Source: Sulfitobacter alexandrii (lineage in GTDB: Bacteria > Pseudomonadota > Alphaproteobacteria > Rhodobacterales > Rhodobacteraceae). From it: a stretch of 64,000 nucleotides of DNA. The stretch spans positions 3,348,001-3,412,000 of the forward strand of contig NZ_CP018076.1 in the NCBI RefSeq assembly GCF_001886735.1. Reading direction: 5' to 3'. Below the pieces are notes generated by a model. It saw only the letters and a program-made list of their open reading frames with translations. It was not told the DNA's origin and ran no database searches. Below are positions 17,661-26,619 of this stretch, piece by piece. The stretch's first letter is position 1. The number at the start of each line of letters is the position of its first letter. Position numbers and translations under genes: made by a program.

Positions 17661-19138
17661 CGGCGGGCCTTCGACTGGATGACCGCAAGGCTATTGCGGG
17701 CGCGTGCGGTACGAAAGCCCCATTCGCGCCAGTCGCGCGGCGCGGCAATACGGTGGCCGCCGGGGCACAGCCGATGCCCCCGCGCGACTTCCGCCGCCGC
17801 GATCACCGGCCGGGCGGAAGGGCCCAGGCCGCAGAGATAGGAGTGGTCCTGCGTCACCGGGTGCGAGAGGTTGAAGCGCGCGATGACGGCGTCGAAGCTG
17901 ACGAAGGCGCAGGCGTAGACCACGGCGAGCGCCATGCCGCCGCCGCGGACCATCAGCCACTGGTTGTCCCGGGACCCGCAGACCTGCCAGAAGATCAGCA
18001 TGAGCCCCGCGGCCGTGAGCGCCATCCAGATCCCGGCGGCAAGACGCAGGTGGGTCAAGCCGTAGACACCGACGTAGAGGTCCAGCCGCACCAGCGACGA
18101 CACGACAAGCGCCACGTTCTGCGCGACCCAGACCAGCAGTAGCGCCCGAAGCAGCCTGTCATGCGTGGCCCAGCGCCGTGTCAGCAAGGCGAACCCGCCT
18201 GCCAGAAGGCCGGTCACCACGAGCGGATAGGCGCCCCGGTGCGCATATTCGGCATAGGTGATCCCGTCGGGCAGTCCGACCCCGCCGTAGAGATAGACAA
18301 GGTCCAGCACGGTCTGCACCGCGAATACGGCATTGAACAGGACCAGCGCCCGCGCGGTGGAGGCGGGGTTGATGAGCCCCTCGCGCCGGGGGGTGGCGGG
18401 CCGCGCGCCGGGGGCGGCCGCCAGCCTTTCGCGCAGCGCGGTCAGGCGCAGGGCGGTCCAGACCAACGGCACGAGGCACAGCCAGAAGCCCAGCCGCTCT
18501 GCCTGCGGGAGTGCGGGATCGACGGCGGCGATGTCGGCCAACCAGCGGTCGGCCACCGGGTTGGCCATGAGCAGGAGGGCGATGAACACCAGTCCCAGCA
18601 GGATCGGCACCAGCCAATGCCGAATCGCCTGCCGTGCCCATCCCGCCATCCGTGCCCCGTCGGCGGTGCCGACGGCGTCGGTCGCATCGCGTATCGATTG
18701 CTGCAGGCCCAGCGGCCAAAGCCGAAGCACGGCGCGCGGCACCTGCGCCGGTATCAGCCCCGCGATCACCGCCAGCACCGCGGACCCGCCCGCCACGGCG
18801 ATGGCGAACGACAGCGGTTGAACCAGTTCGACCAGCGGCAGAAAGGACAGCAGGCTGCCCGCTGCCGCGACCCGGAGGCGCCCGGGCTCCACGCGGCCCG
18901 CCGCGACCATCGCCACAAGGACCATCGCGACCCCGAACACCGCCAGCGACAGTCCAGGCGTCACCTGCCACACCATCGCGTCGCCGAGCGCGATCAGCGC
19001 CACCAGAAGCCCCGCGCGCCAGCCGGGGAGCCTCGACGCAGGGGTTCTGCCCCGCGCCGACGGCGGCGGTGGCGCGTTCAGCCACCAGCCGTCCTGCTGC
19101 ATCGACAGGGGCACGCCCCGGATCAGGAATGTCTTCAT
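17657..19138 (-). CDS. DUF4173 family multi-pass membrane protein
   Basis: A 493-residue membrane protein with about eleven hydrophobic segments and the C-terminal DUF4173 features: VYLYGGVGLPDGITYAEYAHRGAYPLVVT in the middle and VSFDAVIARFNL followed by a DHSYLCGLG region near the end. After the last helix a soluble tail of about 90 residues contains two Cys (LCGLG, RLCPGG). The gene opens a three-gene operon with the response regulator and kinase, so it may be a sensor partner or the regulated output. It is divergent from deoC across 169 bp. No enzymatic motif is visible. Confidence 0.82.
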   Translation of the reverse strand: MKTFLIRGVPLSMQQDGWWLNAPPPPSARGRTPASRLPGWRAGLLVALIALGDAMVWQVTPGLSLAVFGVAMVLVAMVAAGRVEPGRLRVAAAGSLLSFLPLVELVQPLSFAIAVAGGSAVLAVIAGLIPAQVPRAVLRLWPLGLQQSIRDATDAVGTADGARMAGWARQAIRHWLVPILLGLVFIALLLMANPVADRWLADIAAVDPALPQAERLGFWLCLVPLVWTALRLTALRERLAAAPGARPATPRREGLINPASTARALVLFNAVFAVQTVLDLVYLYGGVGLPDGITYAEYAHRGAYPLVVTGLLAGGFALLTRRWATHDRLLRALLLVWVAQNVALVVSSLVRLDLYVGVYGLTHLRLAAGIWMALTAAGLMLIFWQVCGSRDNQWLMVRGGGMALAVVYACAFVSFDAVIARFNLSHPVTQDHSYLCGLGPSARPVIAAAEVARGHRLCPGGHRIAAPRDWREWGFRTARARNSLAVIQSKARR

Positions 19139-19307
19139 CTTCTGGCCCTCGTTTCATTTCTTGCAACGCCCGTTCTGCCAGCCCGCCGTGCAGACTACCG
19201 GAGCCGTTCGTGCAGTTTTCGCGCAGGGGACGTGGCGGCAGCGCCGCTTGCCAAAGGGGCCGCGGGCATGGCACCTTCGTCTCCTGACCTCGAAGCGGAG
19301 AGACCCG

Positions 19308-20321
19308 ATGGCACAGTCGCCAGCCCAGGCCCAGACAGACCTCGCCCGGACCGAGCGGACCCACCTGCCGCAGGTCGCCCTGCCCCGTAATCCGGGCATG
19401 CCGCTGGACCTGAACTGGGTACTGGGTGCGCGGGCGAACACCTCGGCGATCGAGCGGCGCGCGGCGGCCCTGCCCGCCCGCCGGTCGGTCAAGAAGGCGC
19501 ATCAGGCGGCATGGCTGCTGCGCGCGGTCACCTGCATCGACCTGACCACGCTGTCGGGGGACGATACCGCGCGGCGTGTGGGACGGCTGTGCGCCAAGGC
19601 GCGGCAGCCGGTTTCCCCCGCGCTGCTGGACGCGCTGGGCATGGGGCCGATTACCACGGGCGCCGTCTGCGTCTACCACGAGATGATCGCGCCGGCGGTG
19701 GCCGCGCTCGACGGTACGGGGATTCCCGTCGCCGCTGTCTCCACCGGGTTTCCGGCGGGGCTTTCGCCGTTTGAACTGCGCCTCAAGGAGATCGAGATGA
19801 GCGTCGCCGCCGGGGCCAGTGAGATCGACATCGTGATCTCGCGCCGTCACGTGCTGTCGGGCGACTGGCAGGCATTGTACGACGAGATGCGCGCGATGCG
19901 CGAAGCCTGCGGCGAGGCGCACGTCAAGGCGATCCTTGCCACGGGCGAACTGGGATCGCTGCGGAATGTCGCGCGCGCCAGCCTCGTGTGCATGATGGCG
20001 GGCGCGGATTTCATCAAGACCTCGACCGGCAAGGAAAGCGTCAACGCCACCCTGCCCGTCAGCCTTGTGATGATCCGGGCGATCCGCGATTACCACGACC
20101 GCACCGGTATCCGCGTCGGCTACAAGCCAGCGGGCGGAATTTCCAAGGCCAAGGACGCGATCACCTACCTCGCGCTGATGAAGGAGGAGCTGGGCGACCG
20201 CTGGCTCAAGCCCGACCTCTTCCGCTTCGGCGCGTCATCGCTGCTGAACGACATCGAGCGGCAGCTGGAGCATCACGTCACCGGGCATTATTCGGCGGGC
20301 TACCGCCATGGGACCAGCTAG
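19308..20321 (+). CDS. deoC: deoxyribose-phosphate aldolase
   Basis: A 337-residue class I aldolase that cleaves 2-deoxyribose-5-phosphate to glyceraldehyde-3-phosphate and acetaldehyde. Family residues include the CIDLTTLSGDD segment, EIDIVISRRHVLSGDW, the KAILATGEL lysine and the Schiff-base lysine in FIKTSTGKESVNAT, followed by VGYKPAGGISK. I start at ATG 19308 because the upstream in-frame sequence is Arg/Pro-rich and GGAGAG lies just before it. About 60 N-terminal residues exceed the core fold, as in eukaryote-like DeoC enzymes. A tandem aldehyde dehydrogenase follows after 59 bp and could oxidise the acetaldehyde released. Confidence 0.93.
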   Translation: MAQSPAQAQTDLARTERTHLPQVALPRNPGMPLDLNWVLGARANTSAIERRAAALPARRSVKKAHQAAWLLRAVTCIDLTTLSGDDTARRVGRLCAKARQPVSPALLDALGMGPITTGAVCVYHEMIAPAVAALDGTGIPVAAVSTGFPAGLSPFELRLKEIEMSVAAGASEIDIVISRRHVLSGDWQALYDEMRAMREACGEAHVKAILATGELGSLRNVARASLVCMMAGADFIKTSTGKESVNATLPVSLVMIRAIRDYHDRTGIRVGYKPAGGISKAKDAITYLALMKEELGDRWLKPDLFRFGASSLLNDIERQLEHHVTGHYSAGYRHGTS

Positions 20322-20380
20322 GCCTGTCCGCGGACAAGGTGATGAAATCGTTTACGAATAACCAACGGGAAAGCGCGCAG

Positions 20381-22726
20381 ATGACCGTCTCCGAGATCTT
20401 CGACACCATGGACTACGGCCCCGCCCCCGAAAGCGCCGCGGATGCGCTGGCGTGGCTGGTCGACCAGGGCAGCCGCTTCGGCCATTTCATAGACGGGGAG
20501 TTCACGAAACCCGGCGAAGGCTTTGACAGCACCAACCCGGCGACCGGCGAGGTGCTGGCGACGCTGACGCAAGCGACGCAAGCCGACGTGGACGCCGCCG
20601 TGAAGGCTGCGCGCCGCGCGCAGCCCAAGTGGGAAAAGCTGGGGGGCCATGGCCGGGCGCGTCATCTCTACGCGCTGGCGCGGCTGTTGCAAAAGCACGC
20701 CCGGCTGTTCGCGGTGCTGGAAGTCCTCGACAACGGCAAGCCGATCCGGGAGGCGCGCGACATCGACGTGCCGCTGGCGCAACGCCACTTCTACTACCAC
20801 GCCGGCATGGCGCAACTGATGGAGGCCGAGCTGCCCGACGCGCAGGCGCTGGGGGTCTGCGGGCAGATCATTCCGTGGAACTTCCCGCTGCTGATGCTGG
20901 CCTGGAAGGTCGCGCCCGCACTGGCGATGGGCAACACCGTGGTGCTGAAACCGGCGGAATATACCTCGCTGACGGCGCTACTGTTCGCCGACATATGCCG
21001 GCAGGCGGGGCTGCCGAAGGGTGTCGTGAACATCGTCACCGGCGACGGCGCGGTGGGCGAGATGATCGTCGGCCACGACGACATCGACAAGATCGCCTTT
21101 ACCGGTTCCACCGCCGTGGGGCGCCGCATCCGCGAGGCGACGGCCGGCAGCGGCAAGGCGCTGACGCTCGAGCTCGGGGGCAAGTCGCCCTACATCGTCT
21201 TCGACGACGCCGACCTCGACAGCGCGGTCGAGGGGCTGGTGGATGCGATCTGGTTCAACCAGGGGCAGGTCTGCTGCGCGGGGTCGCGGCTGCTGGTGCA
21301 TGAACCGGTGGCCGACGGCTTCTACGCCAAGCTGCGCGCGCGCATGGGCAAGCTGCGGGTCGGCGACCCGCTGGACAAGAGCGTGGACGTGGGTACGCTG
21401 GTGGACCCGGTGCAGCTGCGGATGGTCAGCGAGATGGTCGAGGCCAACAGCGCGGGCGAACGCTACGTGGCGGAGACCGACATGCCCGAGGGGGGCTGTT
21501 TCTACCCACCGACGCTGATCACCGGGCTGAACCCGGCGGACACGCTGATGCAGGAGGAGATCTTCGGCCCGGTGCTCGTCTCCACCACCTTCCGCACACC
21601 GTCGGAGGCGGTCAGCCTTGCCAACAACACGCGCTACGGGCTGGCGGCGACCGTCTGGTCCGAGAACATCAACCTCGCGCTGGACATCGCGCCGCAACTC
21701 GCGGCGGGCATCGTCTGGATCAACGGGACCAACCTGATGGATGCCGCCGCCGGTTTCGGCGGCGTGCGCGAAAGCGGTTTCGGGCGCGAGGGCGGGTGGG
21801 AAGGGCTGGCCGCCTACACCCGGCCCCGGACAACACCGAAACCGCTGAAGGCGATCGAGCCCTTCACCGGCGAAGGCGCACCGCAGGATCCCATCGACCG
21901 AACCGCGAAGCTGTACATCGGCGGCAAGCAGACGCGGCCCGACGGCGGCTATTCGGCGCCCGTCTGGGGCAAGTCCGGTGCGCTGCTGGGGCATGCGAGC
22001 CTCGCCAACCGCAAGGACGTGCGCAACGCGGTGGAGGCGGCGCAGGCGGCGAAGGGCTGGAGCAGAAGCACCGGCCACCTGCGGGCACAGATCATCTATT
22101 ACCTGGCCGAGAACCTCGCGGCGCGGGCGGAGGAGTTCGCGCATCGCCTGGATACCCTGCAAGGCGGCAAGTCGGGCGCCAAGGAGGTGGAGGCCAGCAT
22201 TCGGCGGCTCTTTACCTACGCCGCATGGGCCGACAAGTACGACGGGCAGGTGCATGGCGTTCCGATCCGGGGCGTGGCGCTGGCGATGAAGGAGCCCGTG
22301 GGCGTCATCGGCGCGCTTTGCCCTGCCGAGGCGCCGCTGCTCGGCCTCGTGTCGGTCATGGCGCCGGCCATCGCGATGGGGAACCGCGTGATCCTCGCGG
22401 CGTCCGAACCCTACCCGCTGGCGGCCACCGATTTCGTGCAGGTGCTGGAAACGTCGGATGTGCCCGCCGGGGTGGTGAACATCCTGACCGGACCCCATGC
22501 CGACCTTGCCGACACGCTGGCCCGGCACCTCGACATCGACGCGGTCTGGTCCTTCGGCGCGGCCGAGTTCAGCGCGACCGTGGAGAAGGGATCGGCATCG
22601 AACCTCAAGCGGACCTGGGTCAACAACGGCCAGGCCCGCGACTGGATGGGGCCGGAAGGCGAGGGCCACGCCTTCCTCAGGGCCGCGACCGAGGTGAAGA
22701 ACATCTGGGTGCCGTACGGGGAGTGA
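20381..22726 (+). CDS. ALDH16-type tandem aldehyde dehydrogenase
   Basis: A 781-residue protein made of two aldehyde dehydrogenase units. The first (about 1–500) is complete: NAD-site IIPWNFPLLM, FTGSTAVGRRI, the catalytic Glu region LELGGKSPYIV and nucleophile Cys298 in FNQGQVCCAGSR. The second (from about 505, LYIGGKQTRPDGG) repeats the fold but has NNGQARDWMG where the nucleophile should be, with no Cys. This matches family 16 dehydrogenases, where the second unit is a pseudoenzyme. The start could be ATG 20381 or the in-frame ATG 20342. Its place behind deoC suggests aldehydes from deoxyribose breakdown as substrate (inference). Confidence 0.9.
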   Translation: MTVSEIFDTMDYGPAPESAADALAWLVDQGSRFGHFIDGEFTKPGEGFDSTNPATGEVLATLTQATQADVDAAVKAARRAQPKWEKLGGHGRARHLYALARLLQKHARLFAVLEVLDNGKPIREARDIDVPLAQRHFYYHAGMAQLMEAELPDAQALGVCGQIIPWNFPLLMLAWKVAPALAMGNTVVLKPAEYTSLTALLFADICRQAGLPKGVVNIVTGDGAVGEMIVGHDDIDKIAFTGSTAVGRRIREATAGSGKALTLELGGKSPYIVFDDADLDSAVEGLVDAIWFNQGQVCCAGSRLLVHEPVADGFYAKLRARMGKLRVGDPLDKSVDVGTLVDPVQLRMVSEMVEANSAGERYVAETDMPEGGCFYPPTLITGLNPADTLMQEEIFGPVLVSTTFRTPSEAVSLANNTRYGLAATVWSENINLALDIAPQLAAGIVWINGTNLMDAAAGFGGVRESGFGREGGWEGLAAYTRPRTTPKPLKAIEPFTGEGAPQDPIDRTAKLYIGGKQTRPDGGYSAPVWGKSGALLGHASLANRKDVRNAVEAAQAAKGWSRSTGHLRAQIIYYLAENLAARAEEFAHRLDTLQGGKSGAKEVEASIRRLFTYAAWADKYDGQVHGVPIRGVALAMKEPVGVIGALCPAEAPLLGLVSVMAPAIAMGNRVILAASEPYPLAATDFVQVLETSDVPAGVVNILTGPHADLADTLARHLDIDAVWSFGAAEFSATVEKGSASNLKRTWVNNGQARDWMGPEGEGHAFLRAATEVKNIWVPYGE

Positions 22727-22781
22727 CGCCGCGGCGCGGGCCGGAGGATTCATCACCTCCTTCCCGGTCCTTCGCAGCCGG

Positions 22782-24098
22782 TCAGTTGCTGGTGGCGGAG
22801 TCCAGACCTTCGGGCTGTCCTACCACCACGAAGTGCAGGCCGTCGGGGTCCAGCAACTCTCCCGCGACACGCTTCACATCGTCCAGCGTCACCGCCTCCA
22901 CCTTGTCGTTGCGGGTCGCGACATAATCGATCGGCAGGCCCAGCAATTGCATGCCGACAAGGATGTTCGCGATCGGCGCGTTGCCGTCGAACCGAAGCGG
23001 ATAGGCGCCGGTGATATATGTCTTGGCCGCGTCGAGCTCTTCCTGCGTGACGCCGTCCGCCGCCGCCTTGGCCCATTCATCGCGGATCACCTCGATGGCG
23101 TCGGCGATGCGGTCGTTCGAGGAACTGACAGACCCCATGTAGACCTCGGCGAGGTCGCGGGACACGAGGTAGGAATACACACCGTAGGTCAGGCCGCGTT
23201 TCTCGCGCACCTCGTCCATCAGGCGGCTTTCGAAAGACCCTCCGCCCAGAACGTGATTGAGCAGCAACGCCGCGAAGAAATCCGGGTCATCCTGCGCGAT
23301 ACCCTTCTGACCGAAGACGGCGACGGACTGTGGCGTGGGGAAATCCACGACGGTCACGCCGCCGGGGATCGTCACGTCAGCACGCGGGGGCATCGGGGCC
23401 CCGGTCTCCGGCAGGTCGCCGAGCAGATCGTCGACCAGCTTGCCCAGTTCCTCGGGGGTTATGTCGCCCACCGCCCCGATATAGACGCGGTCGCGCGCCA
23501 GCACATCGTTCTTGGCCGTGACCAGATCGTCGCGGGTCAGGCCCGCCACGCTCTCCAGCGTTCCGTTCAGCGAAGTTGCGTAGGGATGGTCGCCAAAGGC
23601 GATCTGGTCGAAGGTGTCGCCGGCGATGTCGTCAGGATCCTTGGCATCCGACTGGATGATGGACAGGACCTGCCCGCGCACCCGGTCGATCGAAGACTGG
23701 TCGAACGTCGGTTCCTGAAGCGCCGCCCGCAGGAGCGCGACGGAGGCGTCCCGGTTTTCCGTCAGAAAGCGCGCGGAGACCGACACGTCGTCACGCGACG
23801 CGTCGAAGCCGAAAGAGGTCGCCAGCGCCTCGGACGCCTTGGAGAATTCGCGCGCATCCATGTCACCCGCGCCCTCTTCGAGCAGGGCGGTCATCAGGTT
23901 CACCGCACCCCGCTTGCCGGGCCGGTCCAGCGACGCGCCCCCCCGAAAGCGCAGCTCGAGCGCCACGAAGGGAATCGAATGGTCCTCGACCAGCCACGCG
24001 GTCAGGCCGCCGGGGCTTTCGACGGACTGTATGTTGACCTCTGCCCGCGCGGGCAGGGCGAGGATGATCGCGACGATCAGGCCGTAGAACAGTCTCAT
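22782..24098 (-). CDS. M16 family peptidase-like protein, inactive subunit
   Basis: A 438-residue exported protein (signal MRLFYGLIVAIILALPARA) with the two-lobe M16/pitrilysin fold. The zinc motif HxxEH is replaced: the region that should hold it reads RPGKRGAVNLMTALLEEG, with neither His. It is encoded 4 nt overlapping the 3' end of an M16 gene with an intact motif, so the two probably form a heterodimer like the mitochondrial processing peptidase pair, with this one as the non-catalytic subunit. The C-terminal lobe keeps the usual RLMDEVREKRGLTYGVYSY signature for substrate binding. Confidence 0.9.
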   Translation of the reverse strand: MRLFYGLIVAIILALPARAEVNIQSVESPGGLTAWLVEDHSIPFVALELRFRGGASLDRPGKRGAVNLMTALLEEGAGDMDAREFSKASEALATSFGFDASRDDVSVSARFLTENRDASVALLRAALQEPTFDQSSIDRVRGQVLSIIQSDAKDPDDIAGDTFDQIAFGDHPYATSLNGTLESVAGLTRDDLVTAKNDVLARDRVYIGAVGDITPEELGKLVDDLLGDLPETGAPMPPRADVTIPGGVTVVDFPTPQSVAVFGQKGIAQDDPDFFAALLLNHVLGGGSFESRLMDEVREKRGLTYGVYSYLVSRDLAEVYMGSVSSSNDRIADAIEVIRDEWAKAAADGVTQEELDAAKTYITGAYPLRFDGNAPIANILVGMQLLGLPIDYVATRNDKVEAVTLDDVKRVAGELLDPDGLHFVVVGQPEGLDSATSN

Positions 24099-25435
24099 TG
24101 TGTGACCTCCGGTTTCATCAGCCAGCCGGTGACCGACCGTTTCCTGTCAAAGACGTCCCGCGCTGCGGCCATGATGTCGTCCGCGGTCACGGCTTCCAGC
24201 ACGTCCGGCCAGTTCTGCACGTCCTCGACGCTCAGCCCGGTGGCCAGCGCCTGACCGTACCGGTTCGCGACGGAATCGGCGTCGTCGCGGGCATAGATCT
24301 GGCTGGCGCGGATCTGGAGCTTGATCCGGTCCAGCTGTTCGGCATCCACGCCCGTCTGCATGAAATCGGCCAATGCCGCGTCCATCGCGTCTTCGGCCTG
24401 TTGCAGACTGACCCCCGCGGCGGGCACCACGGCAAGGTCGAAGGTCGTGTCGTCAAGCGAGACCCCCCGGTAGAAGGCACCGGAATAGGTGACGAGCTGC
24501 TGGTCGAACTGCAGTTTCTCGGCAAGGAAGGACGTGGTGCCCCCGCCGAGGATCTCGGCCAGCAGGGTCAGGGCGGCGGCCTCCTTCTGGTCGCCGGGAT
24601 CGCGTTCGGGCGCAAGGTAGGACCGGCTGACATAGGGCTGGGCGACGCGTTCGTCGCGGAAAATCAGCCGCCGCTCGGCGGTCTGGGGCGGCTCCTGCGT
24701 GCGCACCCGTTCCGGCAGGTCGGGGTTCGCGGGGATCACGCCGTAGTATTTCTCGGCCAGGCGGCGGACCTCGTCGGGCTGCACGTCACCGGAGACGACC
24801 AGGATGGCGTTGTTCGGCGAATAATAGGTCTGGTAGAAAGACAGCGCATCCTCGAGGTCCAGCGCTTCCATCTCGTGCATCCAGCCGATCACGGGGCTGC
24901 CGTAGCGGTGGTTGAGGTACTGCGCCGCGTTCATCTGTTCGCTCATCAGCGCGCCGGGGCTGTTTTCGGTCCGCTGCTTGCGTTCCTCGATGATCACGTC
25001 GCGTTCGGTGCTGATGTTTTCCGGGGTCAGGCGGATGTTGCGCATCCGATCGCTTTCCATCTCCATCATCAGTTCCAGCCGGTCGGCCGCCACGCGCTGG
25101 TAGTAAGCGGTGTAATCGTAGCTGGTGAAGGCGTTGTCGCGTCCGCCGTTGGCCGCGACCGTCGCCGAGAACTCTCCGGCTTCCATCTTGTCTGTGGCCT
25201 TGAACAGCAGGTGTTCGAGAAAGTGCGCCACCCCCGAAGATCCCTTGGGTTCGTCGGCAGAGCCGGCCCTGTACCAGACCATCTGCTGCACGACCGGCGC
25301 GCGATGGTCTTCGACGACGACGACATCCATGCCGTTGTCCAGGGTAAAGGTCGTCACCGCCTCGTTGTCCTTGGCCTGCGCCGCGACGGGCATGACAAGC
25401 GCAAGGACAGCGCCGAGAATGTGCAGTCTATTCAT
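24095..25435 (-). CDS. M16 family zinc peptidase, active subunit
   Basis: A 446-residue exported peptidase. After a signal peptide (about residues 1–21, ending VAAQA) comes VVVVEDHRAPVVQQMVWYRAGSADE and the zinc motif HFLEH at 71–75, with the distal Glu in the ISTERDVIIEERKQR helix. It should act in the periplasm on peptides or small proteins. I start at ATG 25435; upstream in-frame codons encode a non-signal sequence of low plausibility. The inactive partner follows with a 4-nt overlap. It is downstream of the BamF-like lipoprotein gene. Confidence 0.93.
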   Translation of the reverse strand: MNRLHILGAVLALVMPVAAQAKDNEAVTTFTLDNGMDVVVVEDHRAPVVQQMVWYRAGSADEPKGSSGVAHFLEHLLFKATDKMEAGEFSATVAANGGRDNAFTSYDYTAYYQRVAADRLELMMEMESDRMRNIRLTPENISTERDVIIEERKQRTENSPGALMSEQMNAAQYLNHRYGSPVIGWMHEMEALDLEDALSFYQTYYSPNNAILVVSGDVQPDEVRRLAEKYYGVIPANPDLPERVRTQEPPQTAERRLIFRDERVAQPYVSRSYLAPERDPGDQKEAAALTLLAEILGGGTTSFLAEKLQFDQQLVTYSGAFYRGVSLDDTTFDLAVVPAAGVSLQQAEDAMDAALADFMQTGVDAEQLDRIKLQIRASQIYARDDADSVANRYGQALATGLSVEDVQNWPDVLEAVTADDIMAAARDVFDRKRSVTGWLMKPEVTQ

Positions 25436-25535
25436 GGCCGCTCCTATAAGTCCGACAGGGACAGAGGTACGCATGCCGCCCGCATAATCAAGGCAACTCA
25501 CAGATAAATGAGACAGGCGCGGCAGTCGCCCCGGC

Positions 25536-26057
25536 TCAGCCCGGATTGAAGCGGCGGTCGCGCGGCGGCGCGGAGGGGGTCCGCGCCCCGGCACGGCGCC
25601 ACCGTTCCGCTTCGGCGGCGGGGTCGAGGGCCTGCCGGCGGTAGGCCTGGGCGTAGCGGTCCACCGGCACCAGCCGGATCTGGGTGAAGCGCCCCTTCCG
25701 GCGGCGGAAGTCCGCGTCGGCCTCGGCGAGGATCGCACGGATGCCCGGGGTCACGCCACGACGGCTGGCGTGGTTGACCAGCGCGCCGTCGCGCGCGTCG
25801 ATGCCGCCCTGCTTCGCCTGCGGGTTGCCGCCGAAGGCGGTGATGCCCTCGTTCACGGCGGAACGATCGGTCAGGTTCGCCTGGCCCGGTGTCGGAGGCG
25901 GCAGCGTGTTGTAGCTGGCCGGCTCCTGCAGCGGCGCGGAGGGGGTGATCATGAATTCGTCCGGTCCCTTGGAGTCGGTCCGGAGGTCGCGCAATCCCTG
26001 GTTGGCGCAGGCCGAGAGAGCCAGCGGTATCAGGATCATGAGGACGGTACGGCGCAT
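25536..26057 (-). CDS. DUF3035 lipoprotein, BamF-like
   Basis: A 173-residue predicted lipoprotein with signal MRRTVLMILIPLALSAC, the lipobox Cys at 17. It has a Pro-rich middle (PLQEPASYNTLPPPTPG) and the conserved SRRGVTPGIRAILAEADADFRRRKGR stretch of the DUF3035 family. That family is, to my recollection, annotated as the alphaproteobacterial outer-membrane assembly subunit BamF. lspA, whose product processes lipoproteins, is immediately upstream. The basic C-terminus (RDRRFNPG) is typical. Family moderately certain; the link to the BAM complex comes from the family name only. Confidence 0.8.
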   Translation of the reverse strand: MRRTVLMILIPLALSACANQGLRDLRTDSKGPDEFMITPSAPLQEPASYNTLPPPTPGQANLTDRSAVNEGITAFGGNPQAKQGGIDARDGALVNHASRRGVTPGIRAILAEADADFRRRKGRFTQIRLVPVDRYAQAYRRQALDPAAEAERWRRAGARTPSAPPRDRRFNPG

Positions 26058-26108
26058 GGTGCGTCTCCTTTGGGTCTGCCCCTCAATATCGCAGGGGGGC
26101 GGGCAATG

Positions 26109-26606
26109 TCACTTAGGTTTTTTCCGCGGCTGCCGGGCGGCGGATTTCCCGTCGCTGCTGAAGAAGATCAGGCCCAGTGCGCCCGCGAAGATGAACACGT
26201 CGGCGATGTTGAACACGAAGGGATTGTCGATGCCGCAACAGGACATGTTCAGAAAGTCCAACACGTATCCGTAGAGCAGCCGGTCCAGCACGTTTGCCAG
26301 CGCGCCGCCCACCAGCAGGCCGCCGCTGATCCGGGCCAGCCGGGGTTGGGCGGACCGCATCAGCCAGACGGTGACGGCGACGCAGATTACCACGGCCAGC
26401 GCGATCAGGATCCACCGGCTGGATTCCGATCCGCCACCGAACAGCCCGAAATTGATGCCCCGGTTCTCGCCGTAGCGGAAGTTGACCAGCGGCGGCAGCA
26501 CGTCGATCGACCGGATACGTGCCAATTCCATCGTGTGGATGACCAGGTACTTGCTGAGCTGGTCGATCACGAAGGCGAGAATGCCGGAGACGAGAAAGCT
26601 GCGCAT
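26109..26606 (-). CDS. lspA: lipoprotein signal peptidase (SPase II)
   Basis: A 165-residue inner-membrane aspartyl protease with four hydrophobic segments. The catalytic aspartates are Asp117 in YGYVLDFL and Asp136 in FNIADVF, preceded by the family motif GGALANVLDRL. It removes signal peptides from lipidated prolipoproteins. It lies 13 bp after purH and 52 bp before the BamF-like lipoprotein, one of its likely substrates. The basic C-terminal tail (RQPRKKPK) faces the cytoplasm. Confidence 0.96.
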   Translation of the reverse strand: MRSFLVSGILAFVIDQLSKYLVIHTMELARIRSIDVLPPLVNFRYGENRGINFGLFGGGSESSRWILIALAVVICVAVTVWLMRSAQPRLARISGGLLVGGALANVLDRLLYGYVLDFLNMSCCGIDNPFVFNIADVFIFAGALGLIFFSSDGKSAARQPRKKPK

Positions 26607-26619
26607 GATCCCCTGCGCC

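Noticed and set aside
18159..20096. 645-residue minus-strand open frame across the DUF4173 gene and deoC
   Set aside because: It is antisense to deoC and out of frame with the DUF4173 gene; the translation is Arg/Gly-rich and matches no family.
22727..22781. GGAGG/CCTCC near-hairpin between the ALDH16 and inactive M16 genes
   Set aside because: Stem of only five bases, no T-run on either side; not convincing as a terminator.
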